Assembly (NCBI RefSeq): GCF_001586775.1
Contig: NZ_LQXS01000001.1
Coordinates: 310,001-374,000 of the forward strand
Direction: 5' to 3'
Length of the DNA: 64,000 nt
Source of the DNA: Sphingobacterium populi
Lineage (GTDB): Bacteria; Bacteroidota; Bacteroidia; Sphingobacteriales; Sphingobacteriaceae
Positions 56,627 through 64,000 of the stretch are shown one piece after another; position 1 is the stretch's first letter; each line of letters opens with the position of its first letter. The notes under the pieces were generated by a model. That model was not told the origin of the DNA. It was given only the letters and a program-made list of their open reading frames with translations, and ran no database searches. A program made the translations under genes and the position numbers.

Positions 56627-58842
56627 TTAATTATATTGATTGTTTTCTTCTTCTAACATTTTAAAAAGATCGATGTCTAGATACTCACATGTACTTTTGA
56701 GTTCACCATAAAGAATGTCAATTTGATTTTCAGCCAAAGCGGCAAAATTTACGACTCTTTTAACTTCGCTTATGAACATATTTCGTTCTACTGAGGATGC
56801 TTCTCCTTCAATAATAGGGGGTACAACTATCAAATCCCATATTTTAGCCTTTTCTTTACCTTCGCTTTTACGTAGTACTCTTCCTCTACGTTGTACAAAT
56901 TGTCTGGGATTTCCAGTACTGGAGCAAAAAATCGCATGCTCAGTCCTAGGAATGTCTACACCTTCATCTAAGCACTTCATGGCCAACAGAACGTCAATAT
57001 GCCCTTCTTCGAAGCTTTTTAGAATTTGTTGCGAATCACTTAATCCACCTATAAATTTGTGGTATTTGTATTTTCGTTTCCTAAACATTTCAGCATACGA
57101 GTCCATAATATGCATATCTTCATCTTCTATCTCATGACTGTCACTTTCAGCGTAGTCTGGTTCAAATCCTTCCGGTACGAAAACGAAAGTATAATTTAAC
57201 ATTTCATTTTTCTCCAGGTTATCTAATAAATGTGATATGGCTCTTTTCTTATTTTCAGCTTTATGAATAACCCTTTTTCGTTGAAGAAGTAGCATTTCTG
57301 CTTCTTTCTTGTATTGGCCTGTTTTTGAATCTATAAACTTTCTTAGTTTATTAGTAATCTTTTTATATTCCGAGAGTTCAAGTATCGTTAGTTCAACAAA
57401 AATTGGATAGTAGTCATATTTACATAGTATTTTACCATCTATAGCCTGTTTCATTGTATACCTGTAGGTGTAGTATGGAGGTTGAGAGTTAAAGAAATCA
57501 TATAGTTTTTTTGAACCAGCATCATCATAGATTCTTTCGGGTGTAGCTGACAAACCAATTCGAGACAAAATTTTATCAGGGATATTTCTTAATGTCGTCG
57601 GAGAACCAATGTTGTGAGCCTCGTCAGCTATATAAATAAATGATTCGATTCCCTTTGTTGATTTTATAAAGGACTGTATATCTTTTCTGTTGAATGTCGC
57701 ATAAGTTGTTATTACAATTAGGTTTTTCTTTTCATTAAATATACTTCTTGTCGAATATCGTGTTAAAACCTGTTTCCAATTTTTATCTGTATGCGTCGAT
57801 ATAAGCTCTTGAAAATTGAAAGCTTTTACTTCGCTTTCCCACTGTAAAGCAAGGGCTTGAGTTGGGACTACCACGATAGCTTTGTAAAATCCATTTTCAT
57901 GATATTGTTCTAGCAAACAATTTAGTGCAGTCACAGTCTTGCCAGAGCCAGTAGCCATAGCAAAAATTCCTTTTTTGTCGTTATTTATCCATGATAAATA
58001 GGCATCTTCTTGGATATCTCGCTTTTCAGGGAAAGGAAACCGCGGCTCTTTCATTATCTTTTCAAGCATTTGTTCAAGCTCTTCAACGAGTATTTTTGTT
58101 TTAGGGTTACCACATATTTTGTCTCTTTTTCTTGCGATCAGTTCTCGTTCTTCAATTAATAGTTCATCAATATCTGTTCCTCCAAACTCTGATTTTATAG
58201 CAGTTTGAATATCACTAGCAGTTAAATACTCTAAATGAGAAGCATTGCCATTAAATATATTGTCAAAATAGTTTTGATCCTCTTGAATCTTATGCCTAGA
58301 TGATTCACTATCACTTGATAAATGGCAATTTAGACTTTCAGCATTATGCAATAGTCCAAAAGCTGTAAAATTACAGGAGCCGTTAAATGAGATAGATTCA
58401 TTTCCATTTTTAAACAAACCGTCTTTATAGTGGGCGATACCTTTTGACTTTGGTTTACAAATCTAATTTCAAGCCGCTTGCATGAAATTAGATAGGCCAA
58501 ACACTTAAAAAAATGCAAACCATATTCACTTAGACTTTTCTTTATATTACCAATGTCTTGAAGATCAAATGGAGTTGGGATGTCATCGTCTAGGCCTGTT
58601 AAAATAGCCTCTTTATCTTTTTCGGAGAGTATGTGATTGGCAATTATACGCATTTTACCTCCCTTAAAAATAAAATTGGCAAAGCCCAATGATAGCACGT
58701 TAATCGCTGTTGAGCTAAAGTACCCAAGTAGCAAATCAAATTCTTTAGCATTACTTAAGCAATCTAGATAGAATTTTAGAGGTTCATATTCCGAACCACT
58801 TCTGTAACTTCTGCTTTTTGGAAAGTCAATTTTGGATAGCAT
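56627..58842 (-). pseudogene. PLD-nuclease/SF2 helicase fusion, candidate phosphorothioate-linked restriction enzyme, frameshifted
   Basis: Two frames make one ~739-aa gene. The first, from ATG 58842, encodes a PLD-type domain up to RLEIRFV. One base is missing around 58454; the other frame then gives PKSKGIAHYKDGLF and NGSCNFTAFGLLHNAE (an HxK and GSxNxT pair of a PLD nuclease), and continues into an SF2 helicase: Walker A ATGSGKT, DEAH in YIADEAHN, motif III LSATPERI and motif VI QRRGRVLR. TIGRFAM has a family called DNA phosphorothioation system restriction enzyme for dnd-linked proteins; membership here should be tested. It follows dndB by 24 bases. If the indel is real, the nuclease half is separated from the helicase. 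Confidence 0.8.
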
Positions 58843-58866
58843 ATCCTTAAGCTTTTTAGAGACGCG

Positions 58867-60096
58867 TTAGTTTTTTTTAGTTAATTTAGATATATTGATA
58901 CGATCTTCTTCGTTTATTATAGAGAGAATATCCTTGTGTCCAAGTTTTACCAGCATAGTATTATAAATTTTAGATGTTCCTGAAGAGGATGGTACTTGAA
59001 AAAAGGTGTCAGAGAAATCTATCTCTGTTAAGGGAGCTATTTTTTCTCTAAAGAGGTCCACCCTGATATCTTTTAATGATAAGTATTCCTTCAGTAGAAA
59101 TTCTAAGAGCTTAAACAAAGCTGATATGCCCGTTGTTTTTTTTATAAAGGAAGTGCTAGAGCTTGGTTTAATTAATTGTTCTGATACAGCGATGAAAAAA
59201 TTGTTAATGATCGTATATATCAAGACGTCATTGCCTTCTAAATAATATTCCCTCAATACAGATTTATCATTTATTTTTTTCAACAGCATTCTTCTCCTTA
59301 ATTCAAAATCGTAGAAACCCATTGTGTCAGCATCTCTCTTAGCATTATTAGTGAATAATTTTATTATTCCAAAAACAGAGGTCGACATTGATATTTTCCA
59401 GTCAAGTTCTTTTTGATCTAGTGTCAATAAGTTTTGACTATCTTGAGGAGCTACCTTAATCCTATTGAAAAATATAGAGTCTTGGTCTAAATTCATTTTT
59501 CTAGAAAAGAATACTCCAAGTAGTTCCGGAGTCCAAGTCTCAGGTTTATTTGTTTCAAGGTAGTAACCAAACTGTTCCATAGCGTAGCTTTTGCTGACTG
59601 GCTTTTGATTATAGTTAATTGTTGCAAATATGAATGCCTGTAAAGGTAATGGCAAATCGAAGTACGCAGAAACTAGTAAGTCTGTCTCTAACCTTTCCAA
59701 ACTAGCTTCTCGAAAAGAAAAGAGTCTATGTTGGCCATCAATAACAGAGGCAAGACGTTTATTCTCAGGTATCGATATTTCGTATAGTTCCTCGTCAATT
59801 TTTTCAAATTTCCATCTTAATGTTTCGTTTTCTTCAACAAATCCCTCTTCGTTATAATTGGCAGCAATTACGATCGAGTTAGGTAAGGCAAGATCTTTAG
59901 AATTTACATATTTCGTTATGCTTTTTAAGCGTCTTTCCTCATCCAATTTCCTTTGACTTCCTGTCAGTTCCCCGTCGGCTTTATATCGTATAGGATCTGT
60001 AAAGCACAAATCAAGAAGATGCTTGGCTTTCATAGTAAATACGAAAAAATCAGAAAGGGGCTGAGTAATTCTTATAGCTTTAATTTTGATATACAT
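58867..60096 (-). CDS. dndB: DNA sulfur modification protein DndB (DGQHR domain)
   Basis: 409 aa. DGQHR at 120-124 in RLASVIDGQHRLFSF defines the family; flanking TINYNQKPVSKSYAMEQFGYYLE and EERRLKSITKYVNSKD are typical. DndB represses dnd transcription and limits modification in known systems. It is 5 bases downstream of the 4-TM gene and 24 bases upstream of the helicase, so it is placed to control the whole operon. Base composition is distinctly AT-rich compared with the flanking catabolic genes. Confidence 0.9.
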   Translation of the reverse strand: MYIKIKAIRITQPLSDFFVFTMKAKHLLDLCFTDPIRYKADGELTGSQRKLDEERRLKSITKYVNSKDLALPNSIVIAANYNEEGFVEENETLRWKFEKIDEELYEISIPENKRLASVIDGQHRLFSFREASLERLETDLLVSAYFDLPLPLQAFIFATINYNQKPVSKSYAMEQFGYYLETNKPETWTPELLGVFFSRKMNLDQDSIFFNRIKVAPQDSQNLLTLDQKELDWKISMSTSVFGIIKLFTNNAKRDADTMGFYDFELRRRMLLKKINDKSVLREYYLEGNDVLIYTIINNFFIAVSEQLIKPSSSTSFIKKTTGISALFKLLEFLLKEYLSLKDIRVDLFREKIAPLTEIDFSDTFFQVPSSSGTSKIYNTMLVKLGHKDILSIINEEDRINISKLTKKN

Positions 60097-60101
60097 GACG
60101 C

Positions 60102-60962
60102 TTAGCTTTTAAATTCATCTGGAATTTTCCCATTGAGGGTGTTGATTGAATCTCCGCCCGTAAATTGGTTTAAATCAGATATTTTATTATCTGATTTAGA
60201 TATTAAAGTCCCATATTTCGCATTACCTATAAACCAGAAAATCATTGCAAAAAATGTAATTATTAAGACTAAAGGCACCTTCAATATACTAAATGGCAGG
60301 AAATAAGATACGAAAGAGAGTATTATGCTTAACAGAATAGCTATCAGTCCAACCATTCTAATTTGTGGTTTTAACGGTTCAAGACTCTTTTCCTCTTTAT
60401 CAAGTTTAGGGAACAAATAATCGCTACTCGAAGAGCAAATTAACACAATTGAATAACCAATTAAAACCTTAGTGAATTCTTGGGGGTCAAAATGACTAAA
60501 TAAAAAATATAGGTTCTTACAAAAACTTCCACCATTTACTTCTTTGAGAATCAGGATAAATGATTCTATATTCCCTAGGGAAGATCCCAATAAGCCAATA
60601 ATCACAATAATTACTACAAAGAAATAAGAAAAGCGAAAAGATCGCCAACCTCGTCGCAATCTTATGTAAAAGAAATTAAGTAAACACTGCCTTTCATTTA
60701 ATAATATAGTGTTTTTATCATTTAAGAATATTTTCCATCTATTTAAGTAGTAATTCTGAGCTCCAATTATTTCGGTTCCCTTTTTAATTGTGTGTGGTAA
60801 TGAATAAAAATATTTTTTAAGATCCACATTGATGTTTTCCCTATCCAATATACTTTGGCTAAGATCAATATCTATGTAATTTAGTTGCTTTTCTTGCAGA
60901 TATTGTTGTATAGCTTCTGATGCTTTTCTTAAATCATCGGCTAAATAGAACTTTTGATTCAT
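60102..60962 (-). CDS. 4-TM membrane protein, first gene of the dnd operon
   Basis: 286 aa, not recognised. An N-terminal cytoplasmic region of about 105 residues (KASEAIQQYLQEKQLNYIDIDLSQSI) is followed by four TM helices (~110-138, 163-185, 200-222, 225-250) and a polar tail. Its stop is 5 bases before dndB, so it is part of that operon. Membrane proteins are not part of the usual DndABCDE-FGH set; by analogy to other defence operons it could be an effector that permeabilises the membrane, but there is no domain evidence. Confidence 0.72.
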   Translation of the reverse strand: MNQKFYLADDLRKASEAIQQYLQEKQLNYIDIDLSQSILDRENINVDLKKYFYSLPHTIKKGTEIIGAQNYYLNRWKIFLNDKNTILLNERQCLLNFFYIRLRRGWRSFRFSYFFVVIIVIIGLLGSSLGNIESFILILKEVNGGSFCKNLYFLFSHFDPQEFTKVLIGYSIVLICSSSSDYLFPKLDKEEKSLEPLKPQIRMVGLIAILLSIILSFVSYFLPFSILKVPLVLIITFFAMIFWFIGNAKYGTLISKSDNKISDLNQFTGGDSINTLNGKIPDEFKS

Positions 60963-60979
60963 AATAAGATGTAATATTT

Positions 60980-61144
60980 TTAGTTTATGCTCATATCCGC
61001 ATCAACTTCCAGTTCGTGAACTGTAATTTCGTTTGTACTGTCAAAATCAAAAGTTCCTTTTCCTTAACCTATTGTTGTGAAAGTTTGATTGAGACTGAGA
61101 TCAACTTTTGACGCTCCTATGAAGAGGTTTGTAAATATTTTCAT
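60980..61144 (-). pseudogene. Possible small gene with in-frame stop
   Basis: ATG 61144 gives MKIFTNLFIGASKVDLSL... for 26 codons to a TAA at 61066-61064. The same frame continues as GKGTFDFDSTNEITVHELEVDADMSIN to TAA at 60982-60980. The composition on both sides of the stop is protein-like. It may be a ~54-aa gene broken by a nonsense change, or chance. Other than this, 60963-61174 holds nothing recognised except the promoter that the dnd operon needs. Confidence 0.3.
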
Positions 61145-61174
61145 TAATAGAAAAAATATACCTTAATACTGGTT

Positions 61175-61870
61175 TTAGCATTTTTCCTCCATACCCCGAT
61201 GCAGCATCCTATGACAATTAGCACAGACCAACATCAGATCCTCTAATTTTGTTTTTCTACTTTCTGTCAGCAGGTGGAGAGATATCCGATGGTGACATTC
61301 AATGAAACCATAGCCGATTTCTCCGTATGTTTTGGAGAAATCGAACGAGCACAGTTCACATTCAAGTTTGCCGTATAGTTTTAGTGCTTGCTGCTTTTTC
61401 TTTTTGACAATCGTTGCATTTCGTTCCCGTGTAAGATGATACTTATATAACACTGTTCCTTCTGATCGCTCAAAATCGTTGTCTTCAATATCTTCTCTAG
61501 CATTAAATATTTCAAGGTCAAAATCCTGATAATTAACAACTTTTTTAATTGCATTTGCTAATTTGTTCAACAAGTCTTTTTGATCCTTAAATTCCTCAAA
61601 TATCTTTTTGTCTAGGATGCTCGTAGAAGACATACCCTTACCGGTATAAGAATCATCTAAGGCCAAGAAATTACTTAGCTTTAGACCAACTCCGTTAGAA
61701 TTCCTGAATTTTTGATACTCCTCTTTATTACCATGAATATGTAACTTGTTTAAAGTTTTCGAAAGATCAATGATGAGCGGATTTCTAGCATGTATTTGAC
61801 CTGGTTTCAGTTGAAAATATAGATCCAATGCGAGAATAAGTTCATCACGTTTCCATTTTGGATTTTTCAT
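61175..61870 (-). CDS. HNH endonuclease with N-terminal region resembling sulfur-binding domains
   Basis: 231 aa. The C-terminal HNH nuclease is complete: zinc cysteines Cys171/Cys174 (CELC), catalytic His193-His194 (IECHHRISLH), Cys216/Cys219 and His220 (CANCHRMLH). The N-terminal ~100 residues (WKRDELILALDLYF, ARNPLIIDLSKTLNKL, FRNSNGVGLKLSNFLALD) resemble the reader domain of McrA-type enzymes that recognise phosphorothioate or modified DNA. That resemblance is from memory and needs a structure or profile search. Position 200 bases upstream of the dnd operon, same strand. It could be a second restriction enzyme, or a general HNH unrelated to dnd. Confidence 0.82.
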   Translation of the reverse strand: MKNPKWKRDELILALDLYFQLKPGQIHARNPLIIDLSKTLNKLHIHGNKEEYQKFRNSNGVGLKLSNFLALDDSYTGKGMSSTSILDKKIFEEFKDQKDLLNKLANAIKKVVNYQDFDLEIFNAREDIEDNDFERSEGTVLYKYHLTRERNATIVKKKKQQALKLYGKLECELCSFDFSKTYGEIGYGFIECHHRISLHLLTESRKTKLEDLMLVCANCHRMLHRGMEEKC

Positions 61871-62533
61871 TAATTAACTTCAATTATTATTCACAGGTAT
61901 TTCTTTTTCAATGATACAATCTCAACAAACCTAAACCATCATATCTATTTAATATTACGGTTAACAGTAATATCTATTAGTCTGGTAACTGAAACTCCTT
62001 TAAATATTTTCGGTTTCCGACAAAAGCTAAATCCAATCCAACCCATGTCTTATTAGATAGTCCTTAAATACTTTTTTATAGCACGGAAGATTCATCACAA
62101 ATTAATCTCATAGCTTGTAGACATAGGTTAATATCTTCTTTTAATTCATTGCAGTACAATCCTATTCACATTGTTGTGATCAACAGATTTTTCATACAGC
62201 AGATGATGTATTGCAATGAGAAGTTGAATACAGGATCAGAGAGCTTCATTACTGAATAGTACTAACCTTTATTCACTTCCGTGATAAAAATAGTGTTTAA
62301 TATTAGCATTCGCAAGACGGAAATAATTTTACGGGATACTTTGCGTGTTTCCGAAAAAAATCTTTGTTACAGTAGCATCGGAGCTGCTATTTGACTATAA
62401 CAGGATAGCGTGATATATTTTGGGCAAGGGCATGTGAACCCAAAAATATTATTTTTTTACTAAGTGCGAGAAAGTGATATTATCACGAATAGGTCACCTT
62501 ACTTGCTCTCAATCAATTCTTAACCGATCTCAC
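61871..62533. other. AT-rich intergenic region, no gene seen
   Basis: About 660 bases without a supportable ORF, tRNA or strong hairpin. It marks the right boundary of the AT-rich dnd island and may hold the HNH promoter and remains of lost genes. No direct repeat or attachment site could be recognised by eye. Confidence 0.55.
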
Positions 62534-62974
62534 TTACCTTCTTAATGATTTGATCACCAAACCCGCTGCCAATCCGCCGATGGCATACCACGCAACCGTC
62601 ATATATTTTGTCTTCGTGGTGCGCGTGATAGGTTTGTCATCCAAACCGATAGGCTTTGTTAAGGCCAACGCTCCTGCTCCGGCAATAAGACCAGATGCCA
62701 GTCCGAGGCCAATGATATTTTTGCGACGTGCCATGCCTATAAGGCTGTAATAAGCAGCATTGCTAATCACATCTGCCGCAAGCGTCGTCAAGAATAATTT
62801 CTCTCCTTGCGGTGGCTTTACGCCGACTTTGTCGAGCCCTTTGGAAAGCGCTTCTTCGCCCACTTTGTCTACGCGAGGCGCATCCTCGCTAAATTGTGCA
62901 ACTGCCTGATGTACGATATTAAGGACGGCGGCGCCAACAAGGCCGCCTACGAGATTTCCCAATGTTTTTTTCAT
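62534..62974 (-). CDS. Small membrane protein of unknown function
   Basis: 146 aa with glycine/alanine-rich TM helices: NLVGGLVGAAVLNIVHQAV (~6-24), IISLGLASGLIAGAGALAL-type (~88-106) and WYAIGGLAAGLVI (~129-141), ending KSLRR. The first helix is preceded by MKKT and may anchor it in the inner membrane. Not recognised by function. It stands alone and is GC-richer than the island on its left. Confidence 0.65.
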   Translation of the reverse strand: MKKTLGNLVGGLVGAAVLNIVHQAVAQFSEDAPRVDKVGEEALSKGLDKVGVKPPQGEKLFLTTLAADVISNAAYYSLIGMARRKNIIGLGLASGLIAGAGALALTKPIGLDDKPITRTTKTKYMTVAWYAIGGLAAGLVIKSLRR

Positions 62975-63201
62975 AGTATGCGTTTTTATGGTGGTGACTA
63001 TTTCTCGAATAGCATGCTTCTCACGAGGTCATATGTGCTAAGACAACAAGCGTATGGTGCAATTGTTTATCTATATATGGACCTGTGAAATTAGATTCCG
63101 CTATTCCTCAGTCTATTGCGAATAGCTGGAAAACAAAACGGGCATAAATCTCTTTTATTCGAAAGGGTAGAAGTAGCGGCTATTTAGCCACTGGCTCTTT
63201 T

Positions 63202-63240
63202 AACACCAAAGCCTCTTGATGGTCAGGAGGCTTTGGTGTT
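63202..63240. terminator. 14-bp perfect hairpin between two minus-strand genes
   Basis: AACACCAAAGCCTC (63202-63215) pairs with GAGGCTTTGGTGTT (63227-63240), loop 11 bases. It lies 53 bases after the helicase stop, where a terminator is expected, but the minus strand lacks a clear T-run. The remainder of 62975-63293 shows no ORF or known RNA. Confidence 0.6.
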
Positions 63241-63293
63241 TATATACATTTACGAGCAATTAGCCGGTCCAAATAAAGTAAAGGCAATACATA

Positions 63294-64000
63294 TTAACCT
63301 GCCAATTTACCTTTCAATCTTCGAATCATCTGATGAAGTCGATTTAGATAATCTTCCTGCAACCATTCCCGGTAATTCTTTGTCACGTTGCCTAAACATT
63401 TTGCATATTCTCTGATACGGATATTAATTTCCGCATGCAAGTATTCCACCAAATGCAAGGCTTCGGTGATGTTTTCGCTATTTTCTAGACACATGCTGGC
63501 ATGTTGTCGAATGGAGTCGCGTATCGCGTTTTTAGGTTTTTCGCCAGCTTCGATCAATGCCTGGTAGGCAGATAGCATATCGAATGAAGTTTCCAGACTA
63601 TTCGGAAAACGTGTGCGCATCTCCGGATCAATCTGACGAATATTGCTCACCGTGTGTTTCATACTCTCGTGGTAGATGTCAGGATTTTCAAAAACATGTT
63701 GCCAATCAATCGCTGCATCCCAATTGCCAAATCGATCCGCATTATTCCCTAAATCGATCAACGTAAAGGTTGCTTTTTTTGGCAAGCGCCGTGCACCACG
63801 GCCTACCATTTGGTGATATAATGTAATAGATGTCGTCGCTCGGTAAAGGATGATAGCTTGGGTTTTTGGCTCATCGAAACCCGTCGTCAAGATCGATACC
63901 GAAGTCAGGATGGCGCCTTTTGTTTTGCGATACCATTTTAAAATTTGTTCCCTCTCGACGCTAGATGTTTTGTTGTCCAAATGGCGGATAGGATAGCCCG
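63294..64000 (-). CDS. SF2 DEAD/DEAH-box helicase, C-terminal part; N-terminus beyond the window
   Basis: The frame is open from the right edge (…GYPIRHLDNKTSSVERE), so about 235 C-terminal residues are seen and the gene continues outside the window. The helicase C-domain shows TTGFDEPKTQAIILYRAT (motif V region) and QMVGRGARRLPKK (motif VI). The remainder, PNSLETSFDMLSAYQALIEAGEKPKNAI and the C-terminal helical tail, is typical of Bacteroidota DEAD/DEAH helicases. The apparent TTG start at 63980 is internal and not a real start. Role in DNA or RNA unwinding cannot be refined. Confidence 0.88.
   Translation of the reverse strand, partial: GYPIRHLDNKTSSVEREQILKWYRKTKGAILTSVSILTTGFDEPKTQAIILYRATTSITLYHQMVGRGARRLPKKATFTLIDLGNNADRFGNWDAAIDWQHVFENPDIYHESMKHTVSNIRQIDPEMRTRFPNSLETSFDMLSAYQALIEAGEKPKNAIRDSIRQHASMCLENSENITEALHLVEYLHAEINIRIREYAKCLGNVTKNYREWLQEDYLNRLHQMIRRLKGKLAG

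Noticed and set aside
1..64000. CRISPR arrays, insertion sequences, tRNA and rRNA genes
   Set aside because: No regularly spaced repeats, transposase or integrase ORFs, cloverleaf-like or rRNA sequences were found by reading the intergenic regions.
63980..64000. TTG at 63980 as the start of the right-edge helicase
   Set aside because: The frame is open to the window edge and the visible part begins inside the helicase C-domain, so the true start lies outside.

Overview
The window is from a Bacteroidota chromosome, most likely the Sphingobacteriaceae (Sphingobacterium/Pedobacter-like). Evidence: two SusC/SusD pairs, a FecR/ECF-sigma pair, lipobox lipoproteins, promoters with the Bacteroidota -7 box TAnnTTTG, almost no Shine-Dalgarno use, and a class A RNase P RNA. 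No tRNA, 16S/23S rRNA, transposase, integrase or CRISPR array was seen.

Layout. (1) 1-9659: a glycan locus (GH16 fragment, a clan-A GH resembling GH158, SusD, SusC) next to a divergent membrane-spanning regulator with a beta-propeller sensor and a LuxR-type HTH; beta-1,3-glucan is the likely substrate. (2) 9679-16308: a GAF/PAS histidine kinase, yjdM/phnA, small unknowns, a secreted DRGH nuclease, rnpB and an NtrC-like regulator. (3) 16547-22572: a sugar oxidation operon (TIM-barrel isomerase, MFS permease, GMC oxidoreductase, Gfo/Idh/MocA protein, gluconate-dehydrogenase subunit-3 family). (4) 22681-27323: homogentisate/fumarylacetoacetate catabolism plus a porin. (5) 27804-34397: a three-gene envelope operon of unknown function, an MFS carrier, a candidate small RNA and a gluconolactonase. 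(6) 34499-42722: a second Sus locus under FecR/ECF-sigma control. (7) 42953-48533: a fluoride riboswitch and CLC-F antiporter, Ku and LigD (NHEJ), and a DUF4142 lipoprotein. (8) 48742-61870: an AT-rich defence island with DNA phosphorothioation genes dndA and dndBCDE. (9) 62534-64000: a small membrane protein and a truncated helicase.

The most interesting part is the island. Between dndB and dndC lies a four-gene module: PLD-type nuclease/SF2 helicase, a ~67-aa protein, a Rad50-like ATPase with a zinc hook, and a 146-aa protein. No dptF/G/H-like restriction genes are present, so this module is the best candidate for the restriction arm. A 4-TM protein is the first gene of the operon, and an HNH endonuclease whose N-terminus resembles sulfur-binding domains sits just upstream.

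Five genes carry single-base frameshifts (MFS permease, GMC oxidoreductase, hmgA, the helicase and the 67-aa gene). Either the sequence has residual indel errors or several genes, including part of the putative restriction arm, are decaying. This must be settled before function is inferred.
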